Shown one piece after another: positions 11,177 to 20,358 of a DNA stretch of 64,000 bases. Numbering within the stretch: the first letter of the stretch is position 1; each line of letters opens with the position of its first letter. Source of the DNA: Isochrysis galbana (Eukaryota; Haptophyta; Isochrysidales; Isochrysidaceae); the NCBI GenBank assembly GCA_018136815.1, contig CM030941.1, forward strand, positions 3,082,984 to 3,146,983, written 5' to 3'. Position numbers and translations under genes: made by a program. The notes under the pieces are model-generated. The model was not told the DNA's origin. It did no database searches and worked only from the letters and a program-made list of their open reading frames with translations.

Positions 11177-11205
11177 AAGGTGGGAGGCGCACGGAAGGGG
11201 GGGGG
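11177..11205 (+). repeat. Left terminal inverted repeat
   Basis: AAGGTGGGAGGCGCACGGAA plus nine G, identical to the reverse complement of 14759-14787. The left G run extends to 18 bases. Confidence 0.9.
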
Positions 11206-11297
11206 GGGGGGGGGAGGGGGGGGGCTGGTGGGAAACTGGGGCGGGGGGGTGAACCCGGAGCGTACTGGGAAGGGGGGCGGGGCTCAGGACCACTGCC

Positions 11298-13850
11298 ATG
11301 TCTGGAAGGGCACCGTTGAGGACTCCTGGGGCTGGGCAACCCCTCACGCCGATGGAGGGCGGCTTCTCGGTGGAGGGCTCAGCGTGCCGCCGCCCTCCGA
11401 CGAGAACTGTGGGCTCGCAGACGGCAGCTCACGACGAGGGGAGTGTTGCGGTAGCACAAGACGTCGCAGACGTCCGGCGGAGGAAGTCTCGAGGAATGGC
11501 GACTCCACAAGAAGTAGCCGAGGGGGAGAAGCGCCTGCGTGCTAGACGGGCATCATTGGACTTCGGCTCGCCGGGCGGTGCGAATGCCCTACGGAGGTCG
11601 AGCTTGGTGAAGCAGGCAAGCACAAGCACATCTGCACTTTCTGCACCACTGCCGGCCCCTCCACCTTCGTCACCTCCTCCACCACCACCTCCACCGCCAC
11701 CGCCACTGCCAAGGAAAGAAGCTGAGGCCTTGTCGTACAGGTACATCGTGAGTGGCTCCGTGGCAGCCACGCAGATTTGCGGCAGGTTTGCGTGCCCAAC
11801 GTGCAAGGAGAGAGGGACACTGCAGGTTGGTGCGGACGAGAAGGTGTACGGCAGCAGGGGATTGACGCTGCACTTGACATGCAGCGAATGCGACGCGAAC
11901 GTGCACTTGCGCATGGGCTCGATGATGCGCCTACAAGTCGGTTCGCACCGTCGTGTAGCCCGCGAAGCAAGTGGTTCAGACGAGGGCGATGAGGAGGAGG
12001 AGTCCAGGGTGGGCGACGATGACGTGCTCCCCAAGATGGGCTCTTTCTCTCAAGAGGCTGTTGTAGCGGTGCTTGGAGCACTTCTGGGCGGGCAGCAATA
12101 CGCGGCATATGCTGCGACGGCGTGCATGACGGGCCAGAAGCCAATGAGTAAGGACACCTTCCAAAGGTACGTGCAACGAATTGCCCCATACGTGCAAGCA
12201 GTGGCCGAAGAAAGCATGGCACTTGTTCGCTACGCAGTGGTCCGGTACGGCAACGTGCACAACGGTGGCACCGTTGTGGCGGGCGACATGGTGCTTACCA
12301 ACGATTGTTTTTGGCAAACGAGAGGACACTACGCTATGAACGGCACCGGGACGCTCTGCGAGTTGACGTCAGGAGGGGTCGTCTTCCGCCACCACTGCTG
12401 CAAATTGCCAGCTGCCGGCTCTCAGTTTGACGAGTACGAGAACACGGCCAAATCCATGGATGCGCGATCCTTCGAAGTGATGCTGCACGATGCGATTCTG
12501 TGGATGACAACAGAGGTTCAGGGAGTTCTGGATGAGTACAAGATTCGCGCGCGGGCCAAGTTCTCAGGAGTTGTTCTTGATTGGGACGCGAGTACAGATT
12601 CGTTTGTCATCGAGGCGCGCAATGCCGCCGTTGCACGTGGCGATCCCATCTGCTCAGACTTACAAGTGCGGCCTTGTGCGAATCATCTGGCTAAGAATGT
12701 GGGTAAGAAGGCTGCAGAGCTTGGCGCTCAACTCCACCGGGCGTGCTCGTGCCCGGTGAAACAAAAAAAGGATAACAGCGGCCCATTTGCAACGGGAGCT
12801 CGAGAGCACATAGGTTGTAGCAACGAGAGCAACCCGATGGTGAAGAAGATGCAGCGGGGGATGGGGGCGGCGATAAGGGGGGCAGCCCACCTTCAGCGTC
12901 TGCCTGACGAAAATACCATAGCCGACACCGGCATACGCGCCGTGGAAGAATGCCTGTCGCACCTTTTTGATGTGCACGAAGGTCCAGGCTTCTTCACTGA
13001 GAAGTATCGGTGTTGTCGGCTGCACCCGCCCGGACAGCGTGCGTCTGTAACCAACGATTGTCTTGATTGGCAGGAGGCAATGCTGCAGTATGTGCAAAAG
13101 ACCATTATCGATCGCAAGGAGCTCATCTGGGGGCGGCATGGCGCGGCTACGCAGAACGCATCGGAGCGCATTGGTAGTGTCTGCCTTCGGTACAGGCCAA
13201 AGGGAATCATCATGCGGGACACGCTGTACCGTTGTGCTACGGACCTTGGCATTGCCCATGCCAACTCCATTGTGCTGCAGGTGTTCCAAGACAAGCTTGT
13301 GCAGAAGGGTTGGGAAGCCGACCCACGACTGTCTGCGTTTGGTTCTTTCCAGGGACGCATTCTTGAGCGGATGGGCTTGCATCCCACCAACTTCCAACGC
13401 ACCGAGTGGACGAAGCAGCTACGCGCGCGCGCGCAGAAAAGCATTGACCGTCGCACCCCACAATACTACCGAGAGAGAGCGTTGAAGCGCAGATTGCTCA
13501 AGCAGCGGCGGCAGCGTGAGACACTCGCATCGCGCGGAGGGCAATACTCGTACAAGGCCCCCACGTCTTCCGCCGGGGGGGTTCCTGGTGCTTGCACCTG
13601 TTCCACGTTGGTGAAGTGTGCAACGGGCGCATGTGCGTGCCGAGCAGCTGGCGTGCAATGCACTGCAGAGTGCCATGGAGGGAGGCAATCCTTGAAGTGT
13701 GGTAGAATGTGTGCAGTGTCAGATTGTCCAGATGTTCATCTTCCGTCGAGTTCGGAAGGTTCCTCGTCGTCTGCTTTTGAGCCGGACGACTCGGACCCCG
13801 AGTCAGAGCTGTTGTCGGAGTTGAGCTGTGCGGAGGAGAATGTACCGTAA
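11298..13850 (+). CDS. Mutator-like transposase with C-terminal CXC cluster
   Basis: A single exon of 850 residues. After a disordered N-terminus and a polyproline run comes a zinc ribbon-like region (CPTCKERG...CSECDAN). The catalytic fold follows: NDCFWQTRGHYAMNGTG matches the 'GSWQxRGxxSxNG' signature of the Mutator domain, then VVLDWD (Asp 428) and CANHLAKNVGKKAAEL match its 'ECxxHVxKRxGxxL' helix. NPMVKKMQRGMGAAIRG matches the conserved late helix. The C-terminus has CTCSTLVKCATGACACRAAG and more Cys, resembling a tesmin/TSO1 CXC DNA-binding motif. The first acidic residue is in a changed context (ND rather than DG), so catalytic competence is likely but unproven. Cut-and-paste transposase is the expected role. 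Confidence 0.8.
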   Translation: MSGRAPLRTPGAGQPLTPMEGGFSVEGSACRRPPTRTVGSQTAAHDEGSVAVAQDVADVRRRKSRGMATPQEVAEGEKRLRARRASLDFGSPGGANALRRSSLVKQASTSTSALSAPLPAPPPSSPPPPPPPPPPPLPRKEAEALSYRYIVSGSVAATQICGRFACPTCKERGTLQVGADEKVYGSRGLTLHLTCSECDANVHLRMGSMMRLQVGSHRRVAREASGSDEGDEEEESRVGDDDVLPKMGSFSQEAVVAVLGALLGGQQYAAYAATACMTGQKPMSKDTFQRYVQRIAPYVQAVAEESMALVRYAVVRYGNVHNGGTVVAGDMVLTNDCFWQTRGHYAMNGTGTLCELTSGGVVFRHHCCKLPAAGSQFDEYENTAKSMDARSFEVMLHDAILWMTTEVQGVLDEYKIRARAKFSGVVLDWDASTDSFVIEARNAAVARGDPICSDLQVRPCANHLAKNVGKKAAELGAQLHRACSCPVKQKKDNSGPFATGAREHIGCSNESNPMVKKMQRGMGAAIRGAAHLQRLPDENTIADTGIRAVEECLSHLFDVHEGPGFFTEKYRCCRLHPPGQRASVTNDCLDWQEAMLQYVQKTIIDRKELIWGRHGAATQNASERIGSVCLRYRPKGIIMRDTLYRCATDLGIAHANSIVLQVFQDKLVQKGWEADPRLSAFGSFQGRILERMGLHPTNFQRTEWTKQLRARAQKSIDRRTPQYYRERALKRRLLKQRRQRETLASRGGQYSYKAPTSSAGGVPGACTCSTLVKCATGACACRAAGVQCTAECHGGRQSLKCGRMCAVSDCPDVHLPSSSEGSSSSAFEPDDSDPESELLSELSCAEENVP

Positions 13851-14787
13851 GCCGAAAATAGCGTTAAAGCCCTTCATTTGTGGCTCTTAGGAATAAGCAA
13901 GGGTATTGTGGCCAAGTCCACCAAGATGACAAAACCACTGCCGAAGCTCAGATATTAATTGTACTTTTTATTCTAGCATCCACTGACTACACTCGGAGCT
14001 ACGCGCCCATGCAATGATGAACGATGAATTGATGGCCCCCTCCAGCCCAAGGCTGATATCTCCCCACAGCAATTCAATTAATACCGCCCTCGTGCATGGC
14101 CGTCCAGGTACCTTGGTGATACAGCCTCCCTGAGCTCCACTTGGTCAAATTCTGCGAACGCGACGCACACGACGCACTCAAACTTCACTGCTCCACGCTA
14201 CACACTCAATGTCGGTCACCACGATCACGACCGCTTCACATTCACGCTCGGCGCGCTTGACAGCGAGGCGCAGAGGCTTCTGAGCGCTGCGGGATAGCCA
14301 TGTGCATACATGGGGCAGGCCGCGCCAGCCGTCCGCCGCCTGTAGTCGCCCCTATCGGCCGTGACGGTCTATGAGGCGAGGAGGGGTCCGTGCACGGAGA
14401 CGTCGAGACTGGTGGGGTGGCTCCGCAATGCAGGCTCCACAAGGTGCACTGGCGGTCGCCTCCCGGGGAAGAGCGGCGCCGAATGGCCGTGCGGGAACGG
14501 CCCACCAGCGTCTCCCCTTGCAGTGCCCCTCCATTCGCCCTCAGACCCTACTCGGCCCTCGAGACGGCCGCGCGGTAGCGCCTGCCAGCCACCCCACCCC
14601 GACTCCGTGCCAAGTCGCGATGGTCGACTGAGCGCGCGCGGGCCCGGTGTGGACACACCCACTGGACCCTCCGCCAACCGCATAGCGCCTCCATGCGCCT
14701 CCACAGGCCGCCAGGCCCCGGGAGGGCTCACTGAGCCAGACGGTCGTGCGCCCGATCGCCCCCCCCCTTCCGTGCGCCTCCCACCTT
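13851..14787 (+). other. Transposon 3' non-coding region and right TIR
   Basis: No ORF with recognisable content. It ends in the right terminal inverted repeat (14759-14787). The overlapping GC-rich frames at 14242-14789 lack start context and homology. Confidence 0.6.
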
Positions 14788-14861
14788 AATACTTGAGAGC
14801 TCTACAGCTCTGTTCCCGTGAACGAGGAATTTTTGGAGGGCGGCGTGGGGCTGGCGGTGGC

Positions 14862-15481
14862 ATGCTGGCGGGCGCGGCTGACGCTGCCGCAAGCGGCAGC
14901 GGGCCGCCTGGCGCCAGGAGACTGGGCGAGCTGCTCGCACCGGTGGCCGAGGCAGTGCGCAAGCGGCTGCATGACGAGCAGTACAATCAGAAACGCCCAC
15001 GCGACCATGACGACGAGTGGGAAGAGGAGTACTTGCTGTGCGAGTTTGAGGAGGAGGCGCCGAGCCTCGAGGGAGAGATCCGAGTGCAGGCGCGCGCGGC
15101 CGAACAAACGAGGCACTCTGCGTGGATGAGAGCTCGATCAGACTCATGGCAATCCTCCATCGCTTCTCCTCAGGCACTCGATACTGCCACGCCACGCGTG
15201 ACGGTGAACGGCAATACCTACTGTGGGCGCTACAGTAACACTGTGAGTGCTGTTGTCGTCACACGGCTGCCCACGCTTATTACTGAGCCGCGTTATCGTT
15301 TGTCCAGGTCTGTTTGACCCCTAACCTGGCTACATCGCAGGTTGGGTCAGTGATTGTCTTCGACTCCGATCAGCTGCAGGCAGTCTTAGACGGCAAAGAG
15401 AGAGAGGGAACGGCGCCGCATAGGAATGTTGCACCTTTGTGTGTGACAACAAAACGCATGCGACTTGAAGCCTCCCATTAA
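14862..15481 (+). CDS. GTF3C6: TFIIIC subunit 6-like protein
   Basis: Exons: 14862 to about 15089, 15174-15242 and 15341-15481. TFIIIC binds internal promoters of RNA polymerase III genes; this small subunit carries a beta-barrel domain. The product has an Ala-rich start, an acidic stretch (DDEWEEEYLLCEFEEEAPSL) and then LDTATPRVTVNGNTYCGRY, matching the 'LDTxxPxxxIGxxxFxGxY' signature. The last exon gives VGSVIVFDSD, which fits the 'GTxLxF' strand, and the protein ends EASH. Intron 2 (GTGAGT/CAG, 98 bp) is clear. Intron 1 is either GC-AG (15090-15173) or GT-AG from 15084; both keep frame, and not splicing would also keep frame. About 145-149 residues. The ATG is 74 bp from the right end of the transposon. 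Confidence 0.62.
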
Positions 15482-16089
15482 GGACGGCCTGCTTGGTGTG
15501 AGTGAATGTGCCCGAGTCAGCCTTCTTTCTGCATGTATGATGCCTTGCTGCACACCAAAGGCTCTTGGCTAGCGACACGAGACCCATCTTATGAGGGAAT
15601 ACATGAATGTGGGCAATTCATTTTCACAAGGAGTCTTCATTGTGTATCGAGGATTGTCAACCTTCGTCATCCCAGAACGATACGCCCAAGATACAAGCTA
15701 GGATTGAAACACGTAAACTCGTACCAACTGAGTTGTTGTGGGTAGAGGCGCACGACACTCGCATGTCACGGGCCATGATCCATTATTTATTATTCGCGTT
15801 ACGTTAGCGTTAGGAGTTATGGTGCTAGAGTTATAGGAATGGAAACTCTCGCTCGGCCCTCCCCGGCCCGCCCGCCTCGCCCCGCAGTCCCTTTTCCGCG
15901 AACCTCCCCCCCCCCCCTCCCCCGACGTTTCCCGTTTCCCCTTCCCCTTCATGACAATCATCGCTCCCCTTCCCCCACGGCCCCTCACCCTCACCCTAAC
16001 CACCACCACAGCAGTACTACCGCCAAGAGGCCGATCCCTATCCCTGCCCTCCCCCAAAGCAAGGCCCAAGGCCCGAAGGTCAGCCGTAG
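15482..16089. other. Gene-free spacer
   Basis: 3' flank of the TFIIIC-like gene followed by a C/T-rich stretch (15850-16000). I see no gene or repeat with a second copy in the window. Confidence 0.5.
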
Positions 16090-16309
16090 TGCGTATAATA
16101 ATAAGAATCTAACTGAGCAGCATTAGTACCTCTACTCTCACTAGCCCGGTACTAACACAACAGCCCTTAGCGCAAGAGGGTGCAACTCGAGGTTCCTTTT
16201 TTTTGTCACGCCCCTCCCGGCTTTTAGGTATATAATTTCTACTGACCCCTAACTTCGCCCCTAACTCGGGAGTTGACCGCGCGCAGACAAACATAAACAC
16301 GGGGACCCA

Positions 16310-16627
16310 TCAAGCGGAAGACGTCTTGTGTTTCGTTTGTGCCTCCCGTTTCAATATCGCCTCCGCATCGAAGGTCAGTTGCATTTTCTCCGTCTTGTAA
16401 AAGCGAAAATACTTTGTCTTCCACAGTACCAAGAGGAGAAGAATAAACAGCGCGAAGACCACCCCGACCGCGATCCCGACCCGTGTGAGGCCATCCCTCG
16501 ACGCGATGACTGCTGCGAATGAAGCACTAACGAGAAACCAGAAGGTGATGCCACCCAAGAGACTCATCAAGGGGACAACGTCGTAGGGACCATCGTCGAA
16601 TAAGCTTTGACGAGCGTAGACCCACAT
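16310..16627 (-). CDS. Small two-helix membrane protein
   Basis: 105 residues from a true ATG. Two hydrophobic segments (VVPLMSLLGGITFWFLVSAS and GIAVGVVFALFILLLLVLW) flank a charged loop, then KTKYFRFYKTEKMQLTFDAE and a basic tail. It is homologous to the divergent ORF at 16720: both share YDV, a Gly-rich second helix, LW-K, and KT(E/D)KM(Q/R)LT. No known family recognised. It lies inside the TIR element, reading outwards from its middle. Confidence 0.55.
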   Translation of the reverse strand: MWVYARQSLFDDGPYDVVPLMSLLGGITFWFLVSASFAAVIASRDGLTRVGIAVGVVFALFILLLLVLWKTKYFRFYKTEKMQLTFDAEAILKREAQTKHKTSSA

Positions 16628-16719
16628 CTTACAGTATGCAAAGTAAATTTTTTTCTTGAGATTATGTCATTGACGGGGGCGCCCTTCTAACTATATACGA
16701 TAAGCGTAATGAATATGAC

Positions 16720-17007
16720 GTGGAGGAGCTCAAGAAATTAATAGCTCCCATTATTGCCTGGTCCTTATTGTTTATGGATTCGGGGCGGATAAAGTTAAAA
16801 GGAATTGGAGTTGGAGCTGGAGTGGGAGTCGCACTGACCCTGCTGTTTTTCTTTCTTTTGTGGAAATTCAAGGTGTGGCGCCTTTCCAAAACAGACAAGA
16901 TGCGGCTCACCGACGAAGCGAAGGCAACGTTGGCCGCGCGCATGAACAGCTCGAGGTTCCCTTTTTGTCCCACCCACCATGTGGTTCCCTTTTTTGTCAC
17001 ACCTTGA
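16720..17007 (+). CDS. Divergent paralogue of the two-helix protein, start unclear
   Basis: The frame is open from just after a TGA at about 16662 and gives DYVIDGGALLTIYDKRNEYD, a hydrophobic stretch IAPIIAWSLLF, GIGVGAGVGVALTLLFFFLL, and WKFKVWRLSKTDKMRLTDEA. No ATG precedes the conserved part, so it depends on a non-ATG start, an upstream exon, or is broken. After about residue 95 the frame enters repetitive sequence (CTCGAGGTTCCCTTTTTGTC, like the element's left end). The head-to-head arrangement with 16310-16627 suggests an inverted duplication. Confidence 0.4.
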   Translation: MEELKKLIAPIIAWSLLFMDSGRIKLKGIGVGAGVGVALTLLFFFLLWKFKVWRLSKTDKMRLTDEAKATLAARMNSSRFPFCPTHHVVPFFVTP

Positions 17008-17028
17008 ACGATCATCCCGCCCCTGTTG

Positions 17029-17130
17029 AAGAATGCAACCATTCCTTGTTGAAGAATGCAACCATGCCCGCTGCCCTTGTTGAAGAATGCAACCATGCCC
17101 GCTGCCCTTGTTGAAGAATGCAACCACGTG
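17029..17130 (+). repeat. Tandem repeat, ~32-bp unit, about 3.5 copies
   Basis: TTGTTGAAGAATGCAACCAT followed by GCCCGCTGCCC recurs with near identity at 17048, 17079 and 17111, with a shorter first copy at 17026. It lies inside the TIR element. Confidence 0.85.
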
Positions 17131-17214
17131 GGCGTCAGACTGCCGACGTCCGCCCTTGCACGCCCATAGCCAGCCAGCACACCGCGGGCGGGTGGCGACG
17201 TCTGAAGAAGGACT

Positions 17215-17662
17215 TCACACGGTTTCAACGCCGTTTGCTGCAAAGCAAAAGGCAAGCGATTCCCCACGAGACTCCAGGACGCATTTCGCCCCAGTCACCA
17301 TCACTCCATCCGCAAGCGTGTGAATGAGCTTCAGCATGCGTGCGAGCATGACTTGAGCGATCGCAGTGTCGTCATAACTCGCCAAAGAGGTGCGATTCAC
17401 AAGATGGATGTCAATTGTGTAGAGCTCCCGATTCCCCGCTCGCTGGAGGCTCTCGGCCGCGCTCTTGGTTGGCGCAGACCACGCGCGTGCAAAGTCGTAC
17501 TTCCAGTCTCCCAAGACGAGCTGCCGGGGGTGCTGGATGCAAAAGGCCGCGGTGGTAACGACCTCCTCCAACTCATGGGAGGGAGCGAGGGCGCGGTGAA
17601 AGGGCAGGACCGGCTGCGATGTCCCCTTTTCTACGGTCAACTCGTCTTGCTGCACGTTTGTA
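17215..17662 (-). CDS. Unknown protein inside the TIR element
   Basis: An open frame of about 149 codons with a protein-like composition (NRELYTIDIHLVNRTSLASY, MLARMLKLIHTLADGVMVTG). It may begin at a splice acceptor (CCCCTTTTTTACAG, exon from 17662); the open frame further upstream crosses the element's right TIR. No family recognised. It could be the remains of the element's own protein. Confidence 0.35.
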
Positions 17663-17793
17663 CTGTAAAAAAGGGGGTCCTTTAAGTAGAACTTATACCG
17701 TCCACATGGGGGGCACTTGCGAAAAAAACAACCAAACCTGAGGTTGCACCCTCTCACCTGCCCGTACACCTTGGCGCGTGTTGTTACGCCACA

Positions 17794-18674
17794 ATAAATA
17801 ATAAAATAATCAATGTTATATCCTAGCCAACCCCACTAGCTAATTGGACACAACTTTTCCGTCCCGGAATCCTGCCATGCCTGACGAGCCAGGTGTCCGA
17901 GTGATACCGGGGGGTGGGGGCACTGCCCCCTCCCCTCGATATTTGTCCTCCCCCCAGTGCACGCACCGACCCCGCGCACCCCAGCGCGTCCTCTCCTCGA
18001 GTCCACGCTGGGGGAAAACCCCTTTCGGGTAAAAGCAACGCGGGGGGGGGGGGGCACTCGTGAGATAGGGGCCCAGAAGCGCTAATCTCCCTCGCTAGTG
18101 CGAGTGGCCACGGCGAGCCGCGGCCCTTCCCTCCTGGCTCTGGCGCCCCCGTCTTCTCTTACCCAAACGGGGCGAGAAGACACGTTACTGCCGGAGGGGA
18201 GAGCTGCCGCTCCCCCCTCCCCTCCCTCTTCCCTTTTCCTCCTCTCTTCCCTGCGGCGGGGGCCCATGGCGCGCGCCTGCGGCCCCTCGCTCAGGTCCCC
18301 AGATGGCCTGCAGGACCTGGGAGCACAGCTCAGGGGGCAGGTGAGGCTGGGGCATGGCCCTGGCCCCTCCTGCCTCTCCCTCGCTGGCGCTCCGCGGCCC
18401 TGCGGGTCGACTGGAGCTGGCTGGGGGGTCCTGAACAGGGGGGCCCAGGGGGAGGAGGGGCTGGTCAGAGGAATGGGCAGGCCACGACGGGCCAGGGCGG
18501 GCGAGTCAGGCGGGCCTGTAGGGAGAGGAATGGGTCAGCAGGGCTGTGTGCTCCTGGCAGGCCATCAGGCGTGCCAGGAGAGTGGGTGGATCCTCCCCCA
18601 TGGCAGGGGAGGAGTGGAGAGAGAGGGGGGCTCGTGCCCCCCCATGGGCGAACTAAGTATAAACTTAGTTGCGT
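17794..18674 (-). mobile_element. Repeat A, full length, with 13-bp TSD
   Basis: Flanked by TTGTTACGCCACA (17781-17793 and 18675-18687). Read on the minus strand it starts with the AACTAAGTTTATACTTAGTT hairpin followed by CGCCCATGG and ends GGATATAACATTGATTATTT plus a TTAT-rich tail. It is inserted in repeat B. The GC-rich plus-strand frame (18098-18778) crosses the boundary and is not a gene. Confidence 0.85.
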
Positions 18675-18975
18675 ATTGTTACGCCACAGATACATACACC
18701 TATGCACCCCTCCACATCTCCCCCCTCGCAAGCCCCCGGCTCCCATTCTACATTCTAACTCCCCACAAGTTAAAATGAGGGAAAACCCATTGAGGCGAAC
18801 CGACCTACGTCGAGCGACTCTCCGGGAAAAAGCACCGGGGGGGGGGGGGGGAGGAACCTCTCGTCAACAAAGAGGATCGGCCCCTTCCATCCAGCTCGCG
18901 CCGTGAGCAGTTCTCGAGAAATAAACGACTGCAAGTCCAGTAGCCTGTGCCACCTTCAGGATACTCTCCTCTCAA

Positions 18976-19001
18976 CTATCGTTATAAACGATAGGGTCAT
19001 G
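18976..19001 (+). repeat. 5' hairpin of a family C/H-type element
   Basis: CTATCGTT-ATA-AACGATAG is a perfect 8-bp stem (18976-18994), followed by GGTC and ATGGAGCGCGCC. It has the same layout as the starts at 63194, 42653, 51817 and 61266. Only a short piece of the element follows. Confidence 0.6.
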
Positions 19002-20358
19002 GAGCGCGCCACGCTCCCACCCCACCTCGCCCCCATTGTCCCCCACTTATAAAAGTGGAGCAGCCGTAGTGCGTAGTGCACATCTGGGCCTTAAACTAGC
19101 CTCAACCCGGAGACTCGTCACCCACGCGTGGACGGCCGCGTCGGGTGCCGAGTCGGTGAGTTGTTCTTGGTTCTCGTTCTCGATGCCGGCCGAGTTCGAG
19201 TTCCGAGTTCCGGTTCCGACTTCCGACTTCGATGACGATGAGTGAGGGCGAATCCTGCAAAGGTCGGGTCGGGATGTTCGGGGGGCCGGGATTTTTGGTA
19301 GCCAAGACGAATCAAGGGCGCGCGTTGTGAGGAACAAGAGCTTGGTGGGCTGCACGGACAACGTCGCCACGACGCCAGAGGGTCAGGGGGGGGTCGTAGT
19401 CTCGGATTGTACGACTGTACGCTGTACGGCAGCCCGGCACCGGCACGACGCAGCATCGGAGCATCGGGCGGGAATCAAATGCCAAATGCCAAATGCAGCT
19501 GAGATATCGAGGAACCGATCCCCCGCCCGCGGAGCGCGCAAATTCTTCATTTACGGCTAGGGGTAGTAGAGCATGAGCGCGTGGCGACTGAGGGGGGGTG
19601 AATCGTGAATCGGCCACCGCATTTCGCATTTCGCATCTCTCGGCGAAGATTTTCGTGACGGCAGGTGGCCCCCCTGGCCCCCTGAATTTTTATTGGTCAT
19701 CGCACCACGGTAAAAAAATGTAGTAGTTAACAAGCCCATGTTTGACCGCCCTACCCTAGCGAGCGGCCGACGCCGACTCTCTACTTTATCCTTTATGATA
19801 ACGCTTATGCCTTGCGCGTTGTAGCTTTCGCTAGGGCTCGCGTGGCGCCGGCCGTAGGCATCATCGCGGGTGAGCGACCGGTATTCAATAGTGCGCACAG
19901 CGACGATATCCCGACTAATACCCGTGCGCGAAAGCGTTTGCTCTTATCACAGGGTTGGGGGGTAAGTAAAGAGGAGTATAAGCAAGGAGCATTTCACATT
20001 TCAAAGCTTGTGTGGACGAGGGCTACGGAATCGTGCCACCGTTGAGGCGCGGCACCCACTGTGCATGGTGTTGGCACATGGATGCGGGCGCGCCACCGCA
20101 TCGAATAAAGCACCTTCCTTCGCACTGCACCGCACGAGCAATGCCAATGTGCTCGCTGACCGGACAAGAGCCAGCAGGCAAAGCCAAGCACCAAGCAAGC
20201 GCGGCGGCTCATGGAATCGCACACGCAGAATACGGGTAGCAGTCAGGAGCTACGTTATGGAGTCTCCAACCGAGTAGCGCGATGGCGGCCATCGTGTGCA
20301 GGCCATCTGCCACTCGATGGGAGATGCGCTTGTAATGCTTACTCTGTTGCCAAAACGC
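19002..20358. other. Spacer with repeat E; 3' flank of the LHC gene
   Basis: A second hairpin, CCACTTATAAAAGTGG, lies at 19047. Repeat E occupies 19460-19755. From 19756 to 20358 is the 3' flank of the LHC gene, with no recognised element. ORFs here are short and lack support. Confidence 0.5.
19460..19755 (-). repeat. Repeat E
   Basis: The reverse complement aligns to 29250-29535 over its whole length. Shared blocks include GAAAATCTTCGCC, GGGGGGCCACCTGCC, AATTTGCG and GGGGATCGGTTCCT. Indels separate the copies. Confidence 0.7.

Larger units (their letters stand above)
11177..14787 (+). mobile_element. Mutator-like DNA transposon, complete
   Basis: The two ends are perfect inverted repeats of 29 bp: AAGGTGGGAGGCGCACGGAA followed by nine G. 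They are flanked by the 7-bp direct repeat AATACTT (11170-11176 and 14788-14794). Inside is one uninterrupted transposase ORF. The 3.6-kb size, TIR and TSD are close to Mutator-like elements, which usually make 8-9 bp TSDs, so 7 bp is slightly off. Perfect TIRs and an open ORF suggest recent and perhaps current activity. The left TIR continues into a G-rich stretch to about 11260. Confidence 0.85.
16175..17754. mobile_element. 1.58-kb TIR element carrying small membrane ORFs
   Basis: Left end AGAGGGTGCAAC then TCGAGGTTCC plus T8; right end (reverse complement) AGAGGGTGCAAC then CTCAGGTTTGG plus T7. The uninterrupted repeat B copy at 31958-31966 reads AGCGCACCTG on the matching strand. Here the junctions are AGCGCA and CACCTG, so the element is exactly delimited with a 2-bp CA duplication. 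It holds two homologous two-helix ORFs head to head, a 32-bp tandem repeat and a third ORF. No transposase family is recognised, so it is either non-autonomous or uses an unfamiliar enzyme. Confidence 0.72.
16090..18975 (-). mobile_element. Repeat B copy split by two later insertions
   Basis: Three pieces, 16090-16174, 17755-17793 and 18675-18975, align end to end with the reverse complement of the full repeat B at 31083-32031. The pieces run from the AT-rich 3' tail (ATAATAATAAG) to GAGAGTATCC. A TIR element (16175-17754) and a repeat A copy (17794-18674) were inserted later. The 5' hairpin end of this copy is not present. Confidence 0.75.

Noticed and set aside
17215-17769. Start of the unknown ORF at 17769
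   Set aside because: That start lies in repeat B sequence outside the TIR element and crosses its right TIR, so the coding part must begin further in.
18098-18778. 226-codon plus-strand ORF
   Set aside because: It is antisense to repeat A and crosses the repeat A/repeat B boundary defined by a TSD, so it cannot be a unit.
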